Shown: positions 8,344-18,743 of the stretch, piece by piece
Layout: every line of letters begins with the position of its first letter
How positions within the stretch are numbered: the first letter of the stretch is position 1
Made by a program: the position numbers and the translations under genes
The notes under the pieces: model-generated
The model's input: the letters and a program-made list of their open reading frames with translations, nothing else
Databases searched by the model: none
Told to the model about the DNA's origin: nothing
From: Mycolicibacterium peregrinum
GTDB lineage: Bacteria > Actinomycetota > Actinomycetes > Mycobacteriales > Mycobacteriaceae
Direction: 5' to 3'
DNA: 64,000 nucleotides
Assembly (NCBI RefSeq): GCF_001665785.1
Contig: NZ_LZSO01000012.1
Coordinates: 62,001 to 126,000 of the forward strand

Positions 8344-8508
8344 GTGGGTCGGCATCACACCAAAGACAAAGGTGACCTCGGCGTCGCCAAAGCGCATGCC
8401 GACCTGGTTGGCAAGGGTTTTTACGTGCTGTTCCCCGCGACCGAGCATGCGCCGTTCGACCTTGTGGCGTACGCAGCGGGCACCTTCCACCGCATTCAGG
8501 TGAAGTAA
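8344..8508 (+). pseudogene. Truncated PD-(D/E)XK endonuclease of the group I intron-associated type
   Basis: About 54 codons from a GTG at 8344 encode a segment resembling the PD-(D/E)XK endonuclease family first described from group I introns: TKDKGDLG, then TEHAPFDLVAY with the catalytic Asp, then HRIQVK holding the last catalytic Lys, where the frame stops. From memory the family is usually about 140-150 residues, so the C-terminal half is missing. No good ribosome-binding site was found. The frame is open back to 8053, but that part overlaps the tRNA. It lies about 100 bases from tRNA-Arg(TCT), a typical place for mobile intron or integrase remnants. Confidence 0.5.
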
Positions 8509-8634
8509 ACCCGTACCTCGGCGTGAAGGGGAGGTGACGCGCGACGGACGCCCGGCAAAGTTCTCCGCGGCTACCGGTGGCGGACTAGCGTGGACGCTGC
8601 ACTGGCGGCCAGGGGAGGGGAGAGGGACCACGCT

Positions 8635-10104
8635 ATGAGCGACTTGCCGGAGTTGGACGCGGCGGGACTACCCGAAGAATTGAGCGCAGTCGATCAGCTG
8701 TTGCATCGGGGAGAGGCAAACCCGCGCACCCGGTCCGGGATCCTGGGCGTCGAGATCCTCGACACCACACCGGATTGGGAACGATTCCGGGCCCGTCTGG
8801 ATTACGCGTCGCGCAAGGTTCTGCGGCTGCGTCAGAAGGTCGTCATGCCGACCCTGCCCACGGCCGCACCGCGCTGGGTCGTCGACCCTGACTTCAACCT
8901 CGACTATCACGTCCGGCGGGTGCGGGTTCCGGCGCCGGGAACGCTGCGCGACGTGTTCGATCTGGCCGAGGTCGCGCTGCAGTCGCCGATGGATATCACC
9001 CGGCCGTTGTGGAATGCCACCTTGGTCGAGGGGCTGGCCGACGGCCGGGCGGCGACCATTCTCCATCTGAGCCACGCGGTGTCCGACGGCGTCGGGATGG
9101 TCGAGATGTTCGCCAACATCTACGACCTCGAGCGTGATCCCGAACCGGCCGCCGCTGCACCGTTGCCCATCCCGCAGGACCTGTCGCCCAACGACCTGAT
9201 GCGGGAGGGCATCAACCGGCTCCCCGGATCGATTGCCGGCGGCGTGCTGGGTGCGCTCGGACAGGCGGCCCGGACGGTGACCAAGGTGGTGCGCGACCCG
9301 GTGTCGGTGGTCAGCGGGGTGGTCGACTACGCGATGTCCGGTGCCCGGGTGATGGGTCCGGCTGCGCACCCCTCGCCGCTGCTGCGCCGCCGCAGCCTGT
9401 CGTCGCGCACGGAGGCGATCGACATTCCGTTCTCCGACCTGCACCGGGCAGCCAAGGCTGCCGGCGGTTCGATCAACGACGCCTACCTGGCCGGGCTGTG
9501 CGGCGCCCTGCGGCTCTACCACGACGCCAAAGGCATCTCGATCGAGACGCTGCCCATGGCCGTGCCGGTCAACCTGCGCTCGCAGGACGATCCGGCCGGC
9601 GGCAACCGCTTCGCCGGGATCAACCTCGCCGCGCCCATCGGAATCGTCGACCCGGAGACCCGGATAAAGGCCGTCCGGTCGCAGATGACGAGCAAGCGCG
9701 AGGAGCGCGCCATCGACGTGGTCGGCTCGATCGCGCCCGTGCTGAGCCTGCTGCCCGATGCCGTACTGGAGACGGTGGCCGGTTCGGTGGTGAACTCCGA
9801 CGTGCAGGCCAGCAATGTCCCGGTCTGGCCGGGGGACACCTTCATCGCCGGGGCAAAGATATTGCGCCACTATGGAATAGGTCCGTTGCCCGGCGTCGCG
9901 ATGATGGTGGTGTTGATCTCGAGATCGGGATACATCACGGTCACTACCCGCTACGACCGCGCCGCCATCACCGACGATCAGCTGTTCGCCCGGTGCCTGC
10001 TCGCGGGATTCGACGAGGTGCTGGCGCTCGGTGGCGACGGCCGCGCGGAGCCGGCCTCGTTCAGCGATGACACTTCGGCGACGAACGGGAGTGCTGCACA
10101 GTGA
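8635..10104 (+). CDS. WS/DGAT family wax ester synthase/diacylglycerol acyltransferase
   Basis: Transfers fatty acyl groups from acyl-CoA to diacylglycerol or alcohols, making storage lipid; 489 residues. AGGGGAGGGGAGAGGG precedes the chosen ATG. The usual active-site HHxxxDG reads SHAVSDG at 146-152, so the catalytic second His is kept and the first is Ser. The C-terminal WS/DGAT domain (around LPGVAMMVVLISRSG) is present. It is first in a three-gene operon with plsC- and plsB-type acyltransferases, joined by a GTGA overlap. Gene order matches the Rv2484c-Rv2483c-Rv2482c cluster. Loss of the first His may change activity. Confidence 0.88.
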   Translation: MSDLPELDAAGLPEELSAVDQLLHRGEANPRTRSGILGVEILDTTPDWERFRARLDYASRKVLRLRQKVVMPTLPTAAPRWVVDPDFNLDYHVRRVRVPAPGTLRDVFDLAEVALQSPMDITRPLWNATLVEGLADGRAATILHLSHAVSDGVGMVEMFANIYDLERDPEPAAAAPLPIPQDLSPNDLMREGINRLPGSIAGGVLGALGQAARTVTKVVRDPVSVVSGVVDYAMSGARVMGPAAHPSPLLRRRSLSSRTEAIDIPFSDLHRAAKAAGGSINDAYLAGLCGALRLYHDAKGISIETLPMAVPVNLRSQDDPAGGNRFAGINLAAPIGIVDPETRIKAVRSQMTSKREERAIDVVGSIAPVLSLLPDAVLETVAGSVVNSDVQASNVPVWPGDTFIAGAKILRHYGIGPLPGVAMMVVLISRSGYITVTTRYDRAAITDDQLFARCLLAGFDEVLALGGDGRAEPASFSDDTSATNGSAAQ

Positions 10105-11762
10105 CTTCGAAAGATCCGTCCCCGAAACCCCGCGGCACCAGGCAGATGCGGCTGCCCGGCACCCTGGCCGAGATCGAGGGCAGTCCCGAGGGCCAGGAGA
10201 TCGGCGCATTCTTCGACCTGGACGGGACCCTGGTGGCCGGCTTCACCGGAGTGATCATGACCCGGGACCGGTTGCGCCGCGGTCAGATGGGTGTCGGCGA
10301 GTTCATCGGGATGGTGCAGGCCGGGCTCAACCACCAGTTGGGGCGTTCGGAGTTCGAGGACCTGATCGGTAAGGGCGCCCGGATGCTGCGAGGGAACTCG
10401 CTCAGCGATCTCGACGAACTCGGCGAGCGGTTGTTCGTCCAACACGTACAGGGCCGCATGTACCCGGAGATGCGGGCCATGGTGCGTGCGCACATGGCCC
10501 GGGGCCACACCGTGGTGCTGAGCTCCTCGGCGCTGACGGTTCAAGTGGAACCGGTGGCCCGCTTTCTCGGCATCGACAACGTGCTGTGCAACAAGTTCGA
10601 GACGGACGAGGACGGCCTGATCACCGGCGAAGTCGAGAGACCGGTCATCTGGGGTGCCGGCAAAGCCCGTGCGGTGCAGAACTTCTCGTCCGCCAACGGG
10701 GTGGACCTGGCGAAAAGTTACTTCTACGCCGACGGCGACGAGGACGTCGCCCTGATGTATCTGGTGGGCCATCCGCGGCCGACGAATCCGGCAGGCAAGT
10801 TGGCCGCCGTCGCCGCCAAACGCGGCTGGCCGGTGCTGAAGTTCAGCAGCCGCAGCGGCAGCAGCCCGGTCTCGCAACTGCGTACGCTGGCCAGTCTGGC
10901 CACCATCCCGACCGTCGCCGCCGGCGCGATCGGCCTCGGGTTGTTGACTCGCAACAAGCGCACCGGGGTCAACTTCTTCACCTCGAACTGGAGCAAGCTG
11001 CTCATGCTCACGACGGGCATCGAGCTCAACGTCCTCGGCGAGGAGAATCTGACCGCGCAACGCCCCGCGGTCTTCATCTTCAATCACCGCAATCAGGCCG
11101 ACCCGATGATCGCGGGCCGGCTGGTCGGGGTCGACTTCACCGGCGTCGGGAAGAAGGAGCTGGAGCGCAACCCGCTGATGGGTCCGCTCGGGAAGGTCAT
11201 GGATGCGGCATTCATCGACCGCGATGACCCGGAGAAGGCCGTCGAAAGCCTGCACCGCGTGGAAGAGCTTGCCCGCAAGGGTCTCTCGATCCTGATCGCC
11301 CCCGAGGGCACCCGGCTGGACACCACCGAGGTGGGACCGTTCAAGAAGGGGCCGTTCCGCATCGCTATGGCCGCAGGTGTGCCGATCGTGCCGATCGTGA
11401 TCCGCAACGCCGAGGTGATCGCGGCCCGCGATTCCAGCACGTTCAACCCGGGCAAGGTGGACATCGCGGTGTATCCACCGATTTCGGTGGACGACTGGAC
11501 CGTCGAGAACATCTCCGACCGCATCGCCGAGGTCCGCCAGATCTATCTCGACACCCTGAGATCCTGGCCGGAGGACGAGTTGCCCACCTTCGACATCTAC
11601 ACCCGCGCGCCGGCGGAGCAGGCCGCTCCGCGCCGGGCGGCCAAGAAGGCACCCGCCAAGAAGGCTCCCGCGAAGAAAGCCCCGGCGAAAAAGGCTGCCC
11701 CCGAACCGGATACCGCACCCTCCGGCTCATCCTCGCGGTCGACCCCCAAGGGCCGGCCGTGA
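10101..11762 (+). CDS. plsC: HAD phosphatase-like/1-acyl-glycerol-3-phosphate acyltransferase fusion
   Basis: Two-domain lipid enzyme, 553 residues. The N-terminal HAD domain begins with FFDLDGTLV (Asp39, Asp41) and resembles the phosphoserine-phosphatase-type HAD-IB group. A PlsC acyltransferase domain follows, with NHRNQAD (His329, Asp334) and APEGTR. Predicted work is acylation of lysophosphatidate to phosphatidate, possibly with a phosphatase step on the same chain. The C-terminus is a low-complexity Lys/Ala/Pro tail (AKKAPAKK units, about residues 513-535). Coupled by GTGA overlaps to both neighbours; equivalent to Rv2483c. Confidence 0.9.
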   Translation: MTSKDPSPKPRGTRQMRLPGTLAEIEGSPEGQEIGAFFDLDGTLVAGFTGVIMTRDRLRRGQMGVGEFIGMVQAGLNHQLGRSEFEDLIGKGARMLRGNSLSDLDELGERLFVQHVQGRMYPEMRAMVRAHMARGHTVVLSSSALTVQVEPVARFLGIDNVLCNKFETDEDGLITGEVERPVIWGAGKARAVQNFSSANGVDLAKSYFYADGDEDVALMYLVGHPRPTNPAGKLAAVAAKRGWPVLKFSSRSGSSPVSQLRTLASLATIPTVAAGAIGLGLLTRNKRTGVNFFTSNWSKLLMLTTGIELNVLGEENLTAQRPAVFIFNHRNQADPMIAGRLVGVDFTGVGKKELERNPLMGPLGKVMDAAFIDRDDPEKAVESLHRVEELARKGLSILIAPEGTRLDTTEVGPFKKGPFRIAMAAGVPIVPIVIRNAEVIAARDSSTFNPGKVDIAVYPPISVDDWTVENISDRIAEVRQIYLDTLRSWPEDELPTFDIYTRAPAEQAAPRRAAKKAPAKKAPAKKAPAKKAAPEPDTAPSGSSSRSTPKGRP

Positions 11763-14134
11763 CCACAGGTATCGACGATTACCCCAGCTTCAGCACCACC
11801 GACGACGCGCTGGTGCTCGCATCGGCCTCGTCACCGGCCGAGCTCGAACTGCTCAACGACTGGCTCAAGACGCAGCGGCGTGAACATCCCGACACGACCG
11901 TCGAGGTACTGCAGCTGCCGGCCACCGACGAGCCGGCCCCCGGGGCGGTGGCCCGGTTGGTCGAGGAGCTGGAATCGGACGAGGACCGGCTGGTCGTTCC
12001 GGTCCGGGTGTTCTGGGTGCCCGGCGGGTTACCCACCCGGTTGAAAGTGGTGGGGTTGATCTCCGGCCGCGACACCTACCGGCCGCCGGAGATCCTGCAG
12101 CGGCGCATCCTGCGCAAGGACCCATCGCGCGCCCGGATCGTCGCCGGTGAACCTGCCAAGGTATCGGAACTGCGTAAGCAGTGGAGTGAGACCACAGTCG
12201 CGGAAAACCCGAGGGAATTCGCCAGATTCGTCCTTCGGCGGGCGGTACTGGCGATCGAGCGGGTGGAGCTTCGGCTGCTGGGACCCGAGTACAAGTCGCC
12301 GCGGCTGGTCAAGCCGGAGATGCTGGACTCGGCACGATTCCGCCAAGGCCTGGAGCAGATTCCGGGGGCGACGGTGGAGAAGGCCGGGGAGATGCTCGAC
12401 GAGCTCTCCACGGGGTGGAGCCGGTTCTCGGTGGACCTGATCCCGACGATGGGCCGGGCCATCTTCAGTCGTGGCTTCGATCCGCGTATCGACTACGACC
12501 GCTCCGAGATCGAGTCGATGCGCCATGCCCTGGAACAGCATCCGGCGGTGTTGCTGTTCTCCCACCGGTCTTATCTCGACGGGGTCATCGTCCCGGTGGC
12601 CATGCAGGAGAACCGACTTCCCCCGGTGTACACGTTCGCCGGGATAAACCTCTCGTTCGGCCTGATGGGTCCCTTGTTCCGGCATTCCGGTGTCATCTTC
12701 CTGCGCCGCAAGCTCGATGACCCGCTGTACAAGTACGTGCTGCGGCAGTACGTCGGCTACATCGTGGAGAAGCGGTTCAATCTGAACTGGTCCATCGAGG
12801 GCACCCGGTCCCGGACCGGAAAGATGTTGCCGCCCAAGCTCGGGCTGCTCGCCTACGTCGCCAACGCCTATCTCGACGGCCGCAGTGAGGACATCCTGCT
12901 GCAGCCGGTGTCGATCAGTTTCGATCAGCTGCACGAGACCGCCGAGTACGCCGCGTACGCCCGGGGTGGCGAGAAGACCCCCGAGGGGCTGAGCTGGCTG
13001 TACAACTTCATCAAGGCGCAGGGCGAACGTAACTACGGCAAGATCTATGTCCGCTTCCCCGAAGCGGTTTCGATGCGCGAACACCTCGGTGAGCCGAACG
13101 GTGAGATGGCCCACGACGAGGCAGCGAAACGCCTGGCGATGCAGAAGATGGCCTTCGAGGTGGCCTGGCGGATTCTGCGCGTCACCCCGGTCAACGCGAC
13201 CAACCTGGTCTCGGCGTTGCTGCTGGGCGCCCGTGGCGTCGCCCTGACGCTCGATCAACTGCACCACACTCTGCAGGACTCGCTGGACTACCTGGAGCGT
13301 AAGAACACCCCGATGACCAACAGTGCGCTACGGCTGCGGACCGCCGAGGGCGTGCGTTCGGCCGTCGATGCGCTCTCCGGCGGGCACCCGGTGACGCTGG
13401 TGGACAGCGGGCGCGAGCCGGTGTGGCGGATCGCCCCCGAGGACGAACTGGAAGCGGCGTTCTACCGCAACTCCCTGATCCATGCCTTCCAGGAGACCTC
13501 GATCGTGGAGCTGGCCCTGGCGTATTCCGCCCGTGCGGCGACCGATCCGCTGCAGGCGTTCTGGGACCAGGTGATGCGACTGCGGGACCTGCTCAAGTTC
13601 GACTTCTACTTCGCCGATTCGGCGGCCTTCCGCGACAACGTCGCCGAGGAGCTGTCGTGGTACGACCGCACGCCCGAGGGGCAGGCGGCCGGAGGCTGGG
13701 AAGCGAAGGTCTCCGCCGGGGGTGACGAGATCTATCAGATGTTGCGCAGCAAGCGACCGCTGTTGGTGGGCGCGATGCTGCGTCCGTTCTTCGAGGCCTA
13801 CGGGATCGTCGCCGACGTGCTGCGCGACGCACCGGCCGAGATCAGTGAGCGGGATCTGACCAAGCGGGCGCTGGGCGTGGGACGGCAGTACGTCGCCCAG
13901 GGCCGCGTAGGCAGCAACGAGTCCGTGTCGGCGTTGCTGTTCGCCACGGCGCGGCAGGTGGCAGCCGATCAGAATCTGCTGGTCAGCGGTCCGGATCTGC
14001 AAGAGCGTCGCAACGCTTTCCGCGACGAACTTCGCGGGATCGTCGCCGACATGGACAAGGTCGACGAGATCGCACGTGAGCAGTTCTACTACCGGGACAA
14101 GCAGCGCCGCGCCGAGTCGGACCCGTCGGACTAG
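11759..14134 (+). CDS. plsB: Glycerol-3-phosphate 1-O-acyltransferase PlsB
   Basis: First committed acylation in phospholipid and triacylglycerol synthesis, at the membrane; 791 residues, normal for bacterial PlsB. The acyltransferase motif HRSYLD places His269 and Asp274; downstream come [18 protein letters not shown] and the block [15 protein letters not shown]. The GTG start overlaps the plsC stop (GTGA). Equivalent to M. tuberculosis plsB2 (Rv2482c). With the upstream PlsC and WS/DGAT genes the operon could take glycerol-3-phosphate through phosphatidate to neutral lipid. Confidence 0.93.
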   Translation: MTTGIDDYPSFSTTDDALVLASASSPAELELLNDWLKTQRREHPDTTVEVLQLPATDEPAPGAVARLVEELESDEDRLVVPVRVFWVPGGLPTRLKVVGLISGRDTYRPPEILQRRILRKDPSRARIVAGEPAKVSELRKQWSETTVAENPREFARFVLRRAVLAIERVELRLLGPEYKSPRLVKPEMLDSARFRQGLEQIPGATVEKAGEMLDELSTGWSRFSVDLIPTMGRAIFSRGFDPRIDYDRSEIESMRHALEQHPAVLLFSHRSYLDGVIVPVAMQENRLPPVYTFAGINLSFGLMGPLFRHSGVIFLRRKLDDPLYKYVLRQYVGYIVEKRFNLNWSIEGTRSRTGKMLPPKLGLLAYVANAYLDGRSEDILLQPVSISFDQLHETAEYAAYARGGEKTPEGLSWLYNFIKAQGERNYGKIYVRFPEAVSMREHLGEPNGEMAHDEAAKRLAMQKMAFEVAWRILRVTPVNATNLVSALLLGARGVALTLDQLHHTLQDSLDYLERKNTPMTNSALRLRTAEGVRSAVDALSGGHPVTLVDSGREPVWRIAPEDELEAAFYRNSLIHAFQETSIVELALAYSARAATDPLQAFWDQVMRLRDLLKFDFYFADSAAFRDNVAEELSWYDRTPEGQAAGGWEAKVSAGGDEIYQMLRSKRPLLVGAMLRPFFEAYGIVADVLRDAPAEISERDLTKRALGVGRQYVAQGRVGSNESVSALLFATARQVAADQNLLVSGPDLQERRNAFRDELRGIVADMDKVDEIAREQFYYRDKQRRAESDPSD

Positions 14135-14185
14135 CCGACGGATTCACTTTCGTCTGGCGGCAGGGGTGTGGTGGCGCCCACGCCA

Positions 14186-14191
14186 TACCCT
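14186..14191 (+). promoter_or_regulatory. TANNNT -10 element suggesting a leaderless message
   Basis: TACCCT ends 6 bases before the ATG at 14198, where transcription would begin. No convincing -35 hexamer and no Shine-Dalgarno sequence are present. Confidence 0.4.
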
Positions 14192-14197
14192 TGGACC

Positions 14198-16234
14198 ATG
14201 ACTTCTGCCGGCCAGGTGACCGCGTCCAGCGTGCGCAGCGGCGTGGTGTGGCCCGTGCTGGTCGGTGTCGGGCTGTTGGCGGGGGCGGTGGCCGCAGGCA
14301 TCGGGGCGCTGTCGCTGGCCGACGCCCTGACCGCCACCGGTCTGCCCGATCCGGGCCCGATCACCACCTATGGACTGCCGTTCGTGCGGGCCGCCGGCGA
14401 GATCGCCGCCGTCGTCGCAGTCGGGTCCTTCCTGTTCGCCGCGTTCCTGGTGGCACCCCAGACCAACGGCGTGCTCGATGTTGCCGGATACCGGGCGCTG
14501 CGGCTCGGTACGGCCGCCTCGGGCGTGTGGACGGTGTGCGCCGCGCTGCTGGTCCCGCTGACGATCTCCGACGTGTCCGGCCAGCCGCTGCTCGATCATC
14601 TCGGCCCGGTGGACGTGTGGTCGGCTGCGAGCCTGGTCGAGGTCTCCGCGGCCTGGCGCTGGACGGCGATCCTGGCCGCCGGTGTCACCATCGCGAGCCT
14701 GCCGGTGCTGCGGTGGGGGTGGACGCCGGTGCTGCTGGCCGGATCGCTGCTCACACTGATGCCGCTGGTCCTGACCGGACACTCGTCGGCCGGCGGAGCT
14801 CACGATCTGGCCACCAACAGCCTCTTCATCCATCTGGTGGCGGCCGCGCTGTGGGCCGGCGGACTGCTGGCGTTGTCGGCTCACGCCATCCGGGCCGGCG
14901 GCGGGGCTGCCTCTGACGGCGCCAACACCGCCCTGGCCGCGCGGCGCTTCTCGGCACTGGCGCTGTGGTGTTTCGTCGCGATGGCCATCAGCGGGGTGCT
15001 CAACGCCCTGGTGCGGATCCAGCTGCCCGATCTGGTGCGCACCAACTACGGCTGGCTGCTGGTCGGCAAGGTCGTCGCGCTGAGCCTGCTCGGGGTGCTG
15101 GGTTGGCGACAGCGCCGGGTCAGCCTGACCGCCCTGGCCAGCGATCCAGGTGCACGCACACCGTTGATCCGGTTGGCACTGACCGAGGCTGCGCTGTTCG
15201 GCGTGACGTTCGGTATCGCCGTCGGCCTGGGCCGAACGCCACCGCCGCCGGAACCGAGGATTCCCAGCCCCACCGAGGTTGCGATCGGATACGACTTCGC
15301 CGGGCCGCCGACGGTCGCCCGGGTGTTGTTCGACTGGCGGTTCGACCTGCTGTTCGGGACCGCGGCGATCATCGCTGCGGCGGCCTACCTGGCCGCGGTG
15401 TACCGGCTGCGGAGACGTGGTGACGCCTGGCCGGTGGGCCGCACGCTCGCCTGGCTGCTGGGCTGCGCGGCGCTGCTGTTCACCACCTCGTCGGGGCTCG
15501 GCCGCTACATGCCGGCGATGTTCAGCATGCACATGATCGCCCACATGCTGCTGTCGATGCTGGTGCCCGTTCTGCTGGTGCTCGGCGCTCCGGTGACTCT
15601 GGCGCTGCGGGCGCTACCCGCGGTGGGCCGAGGATCACCGCCCGGCCCGCGGGAATGGCTGCTCGCGGCGCTGCATTCCCGGGTGTCGCAGTTCCTGACC
15701 CAGCCCATCGTCGCGACCGTGCTGTTCGTGGCGGGGTTCTACGGCCTGTACTTCGGCGGCATCTTCGACGCCGCGGTCAGCAATCACGCCGCGCACATCC
15801 TGATGAACGTGCATTTCCTGCTGTCGGGTTACCTCTTCTACTGGGTGGTGATCGGCGTGGATCCCACTCCGCGGCCGGTCCCGCACCTGGTCAAGATCGG
15901 AATGGTGTTCGCCTCGCTGCCGCTGCACGCCTTCTTCGGTGTGGTGATGATGGGAATGCAGACCGTGCTCGGCGAAAGCTTCTACCGGTCACTGCAATTG
16001 CCGTGGCACACCGACCTGATCGGAGACCAGCACCTCGGCGGCGGCATCGCCTGGGCGGCCGGGGAAGTCCCGCTGGTGATCGTGATGCTGGCCCTGCTGA
16101 TCCAGTGGCGGCGCAGCGATCAGCGCACCGCCAAGAGGTTGGACCGGGCCGCGGATCGCGATGACGACGCCGATCTGGCGGCGTACAACGCCATGCTCGC
16201 CGAGATGGCGCGTCGCGACCGCCCTTCCGGATAG
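14198..16234 (+). CDS. Copper resistance CopD/cytochrome c oxidase assembly (CtaG-type) membrane fusion protein
   Basis: Polytopic membrane protein of 678 residues joining two domains. The N-terminal half is a CopD-like copper-import domain with many hydrophobic helices; the C-terminal half (from about residue 385, RFDLLFGTAAIIAAAAYL) is a Caa3-type CtaG domain with conserved histidines (MHMIAHM, SNHAAHILMNVHF, LPLHAFF) suited to copper handling. Likely delivers copper for oxidase assembly. The ATG at 14198 was chosen over the GTG at 14168 because TACCCT lies 6 bases upstream. The resemblance to Rv0102-type proteins is from memory. Confidence 0.85.
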   Translation: MTSAGQVTASSVRSGVVWPVLVGVGLLAGAVAAGIGALSLADALTATGLPDPGPITTYGLPFVRAAGEIAAVVAVGSFLFAAFLVAPQTNGVLDVAGYRALRLGTAASGVWTVCAALLVPLTISDVSGQPLLDHLGPVDVWSAASLVEVSAAWRWTAILAAGVTIASLPVLRWGWTPVLLAGSLLTLMPLVLTGHSSAGGAHDLATNSLFIHLVAAALWAGGLLALSAHAIRAGGGAASDGANTALAARRFSALALWCFVAMAISGVLNALVRIQLPDLVRTNYGWLLVGKVVALSLLGVLGWRQRRVSLTALASDPGARTPLIRLALTEAALFGVTFGIAVGLGRTPPPPEPRIPSPTEVAIGYDFAGPPTVARVLFDWRFDLLFGTAAIIAAAAYLAAVYRLRRRGDAWPVGRTLAWLLGCAALLFTTSSGLGRYMPAMFSMHMIAHMLLSMLVPVLLVLGAPVTLALRALPAVGRGSPPGPREWLLAALHSRVSQFLTQPIVATVLFVAGFYGLYFGGIFDAAVSNHAAHILMNVHFLLSGYLFYWVVIGVDPTPRPVPHLVKIGMVFASLPLHAFFGVVMMGMQTVLGESFYRSLQLPWHTDLIGDQHLGGGIAWAAGEVPLVIVMLALLIQWRRSDQRTAKRLDRAADRDDDADLAAYNAMLAEMARRDRPSG

Positions 16235-16242
16235 GACTTTCG

Positions 16243-16256
16243 GGGGATTCATCCCC
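16243..16256. repeat. 14-bp perfect palindrome after the CopD/CtaG gene
   Basis: GGGGAT-TC-ATCCCC, 8 bases after the stop codon. It could be a short transcription-stop hairpin, but the 2-base centre is too tight for a stable RNA loop and no T-tract follows, so a protein-binding site is equally possible. Confidence 0.3.
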
Positions 16257-16399
16257 AGCCCGCGTTTCATCCACAGCCGACGGCGTCGTCGGGTCCGCGT
16301 ACGGGCCGCGCGTCGGGGCTCCGGCGGTCAATGGCTGCTAAGGCGGCCGCGCTGCTTCGGCGACGGCCACCGGAATGGATGAAGCGAAAGGAATCAGAA

Positions 16400-16861
16400 A
16401 TGTTCGAGACCCCGTTCACGATCGTGGGCAACATCATCACCGACCCGGTCCGGCGGCGATTCGGCGATCAGGAGCTGTACAAGTTCCGGGTGGCCAGCAA
16501 TTCACGGCGCCGCACGCCTGACGGCAATTGGGAGCACGGCAACTCGCTCTACGTCACGGTCAACTGCTGGGGAAATCTCGCCACCGGTACCAGCGCCTCT
16601 CTGATGAAGGGCGACGCCGTGATCGTGGTCGGGCATGTCCACACCAGCGAATACGACGACAAGGAAGGTGTGCGTCGGTCCTCGATCGAGGTGCGGGCCT
16701 CGGCCGTCGGGCCCGATCTGTCGCGTTGCACAGCCAGGGTGGCGCCGTTACCGAAGCCGGCGGTCGGGCCGGCCCCCGAGGTGGAGCCCGGCGACCTGAC
16801 CGAAAACCCGGATGTCGCGGAAACCGACCCGGACGAGGGCGACCTGCCACTGTCGGCTTAG
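16400..16861 (+). CDS. Single-stranded DNA-binding protein (SSB-like, second paralogue type)
   Basis: OB-fold ssDNA-binding protein of 153 residues. The region TIVGNIITDPVRRRF to VNCWGNLATGTSASLMKGDAV-style OB core is typical, ending in an acidic tail (TENPDVAETDPDEGDL). The canonical SSB C-terminal tip (DDDIPF-like) is missing, so it is probably not the essential replication SSB. It matches the Rv2478c position beside ettA. The ATG at 16400 is preceded by GAAAGGAAT; the longer reading from 16331 adds an Ala/Arg-rich stretch unlike SSB. Confidence 0.85.
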   Translation: MFETPFTIVGNIITDPVRRRFGDQELYKFRVASNSRRRTPDGNWEHGNSLYVTVNCWGNLATGTSASLMKGDAVIVVGHVHTSEYDDKEGVRRSSIEVRASAVGPDLSRCTARVAPLPKPAVGPAPEVEPGDLTENPDVAETDPDEGDLPLSA

Positions 16862-16880
16862 CGGGTTTGGGTCGCGCATA

Positions 16881-16933
16881 GGATGGGCGCGAGTGAGTTG
16901 GGCTTGACGCACCCTCCGCGCAAGCGCCCATCC
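16881..16933. repeat. Long-range perfect inverted repeat upstream of ettA
   Basis: GGATGGGCGC (16881-16890) and GCGCCCATCC (16924-16933) are exact reverse complements 33 bases apart, in the gap between the ssb-like gene and ettA. TAGGAT (16879-16884) could be a -10; if so the left arm lies at the promoter and the repeat may act in DNA. If transcription starts further upstream it would form an RNA stem ahead of ettA. Confidence 0.4.
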
Positions 16934-16970
16934 GATATCCCCGAAGAGTTTCAGAAAGGCACATCACGGC

Positions 16971-18644
<1,674 letters not shown>

Positions 18645-18743
18645 CCCGTGACGGGCTAAACAGCGCAGCGGGCTCGGTGGCGCCACTAATGTCGCAGCTA
18701 TGCACCAATGCCGGTGCGTGGGCGTGAGTAGGGAGTGATCCGT

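Noticed and set aside
8668..10209. 513-codon frame antisense to the WS/DGAT gene
   Set aside because: Arg/Gln/His-rich complement of a recognised gene.
12029..13267. 412-codon frame antisense to plsB
   Set aside because: No motif, lies wholly inside plsB.
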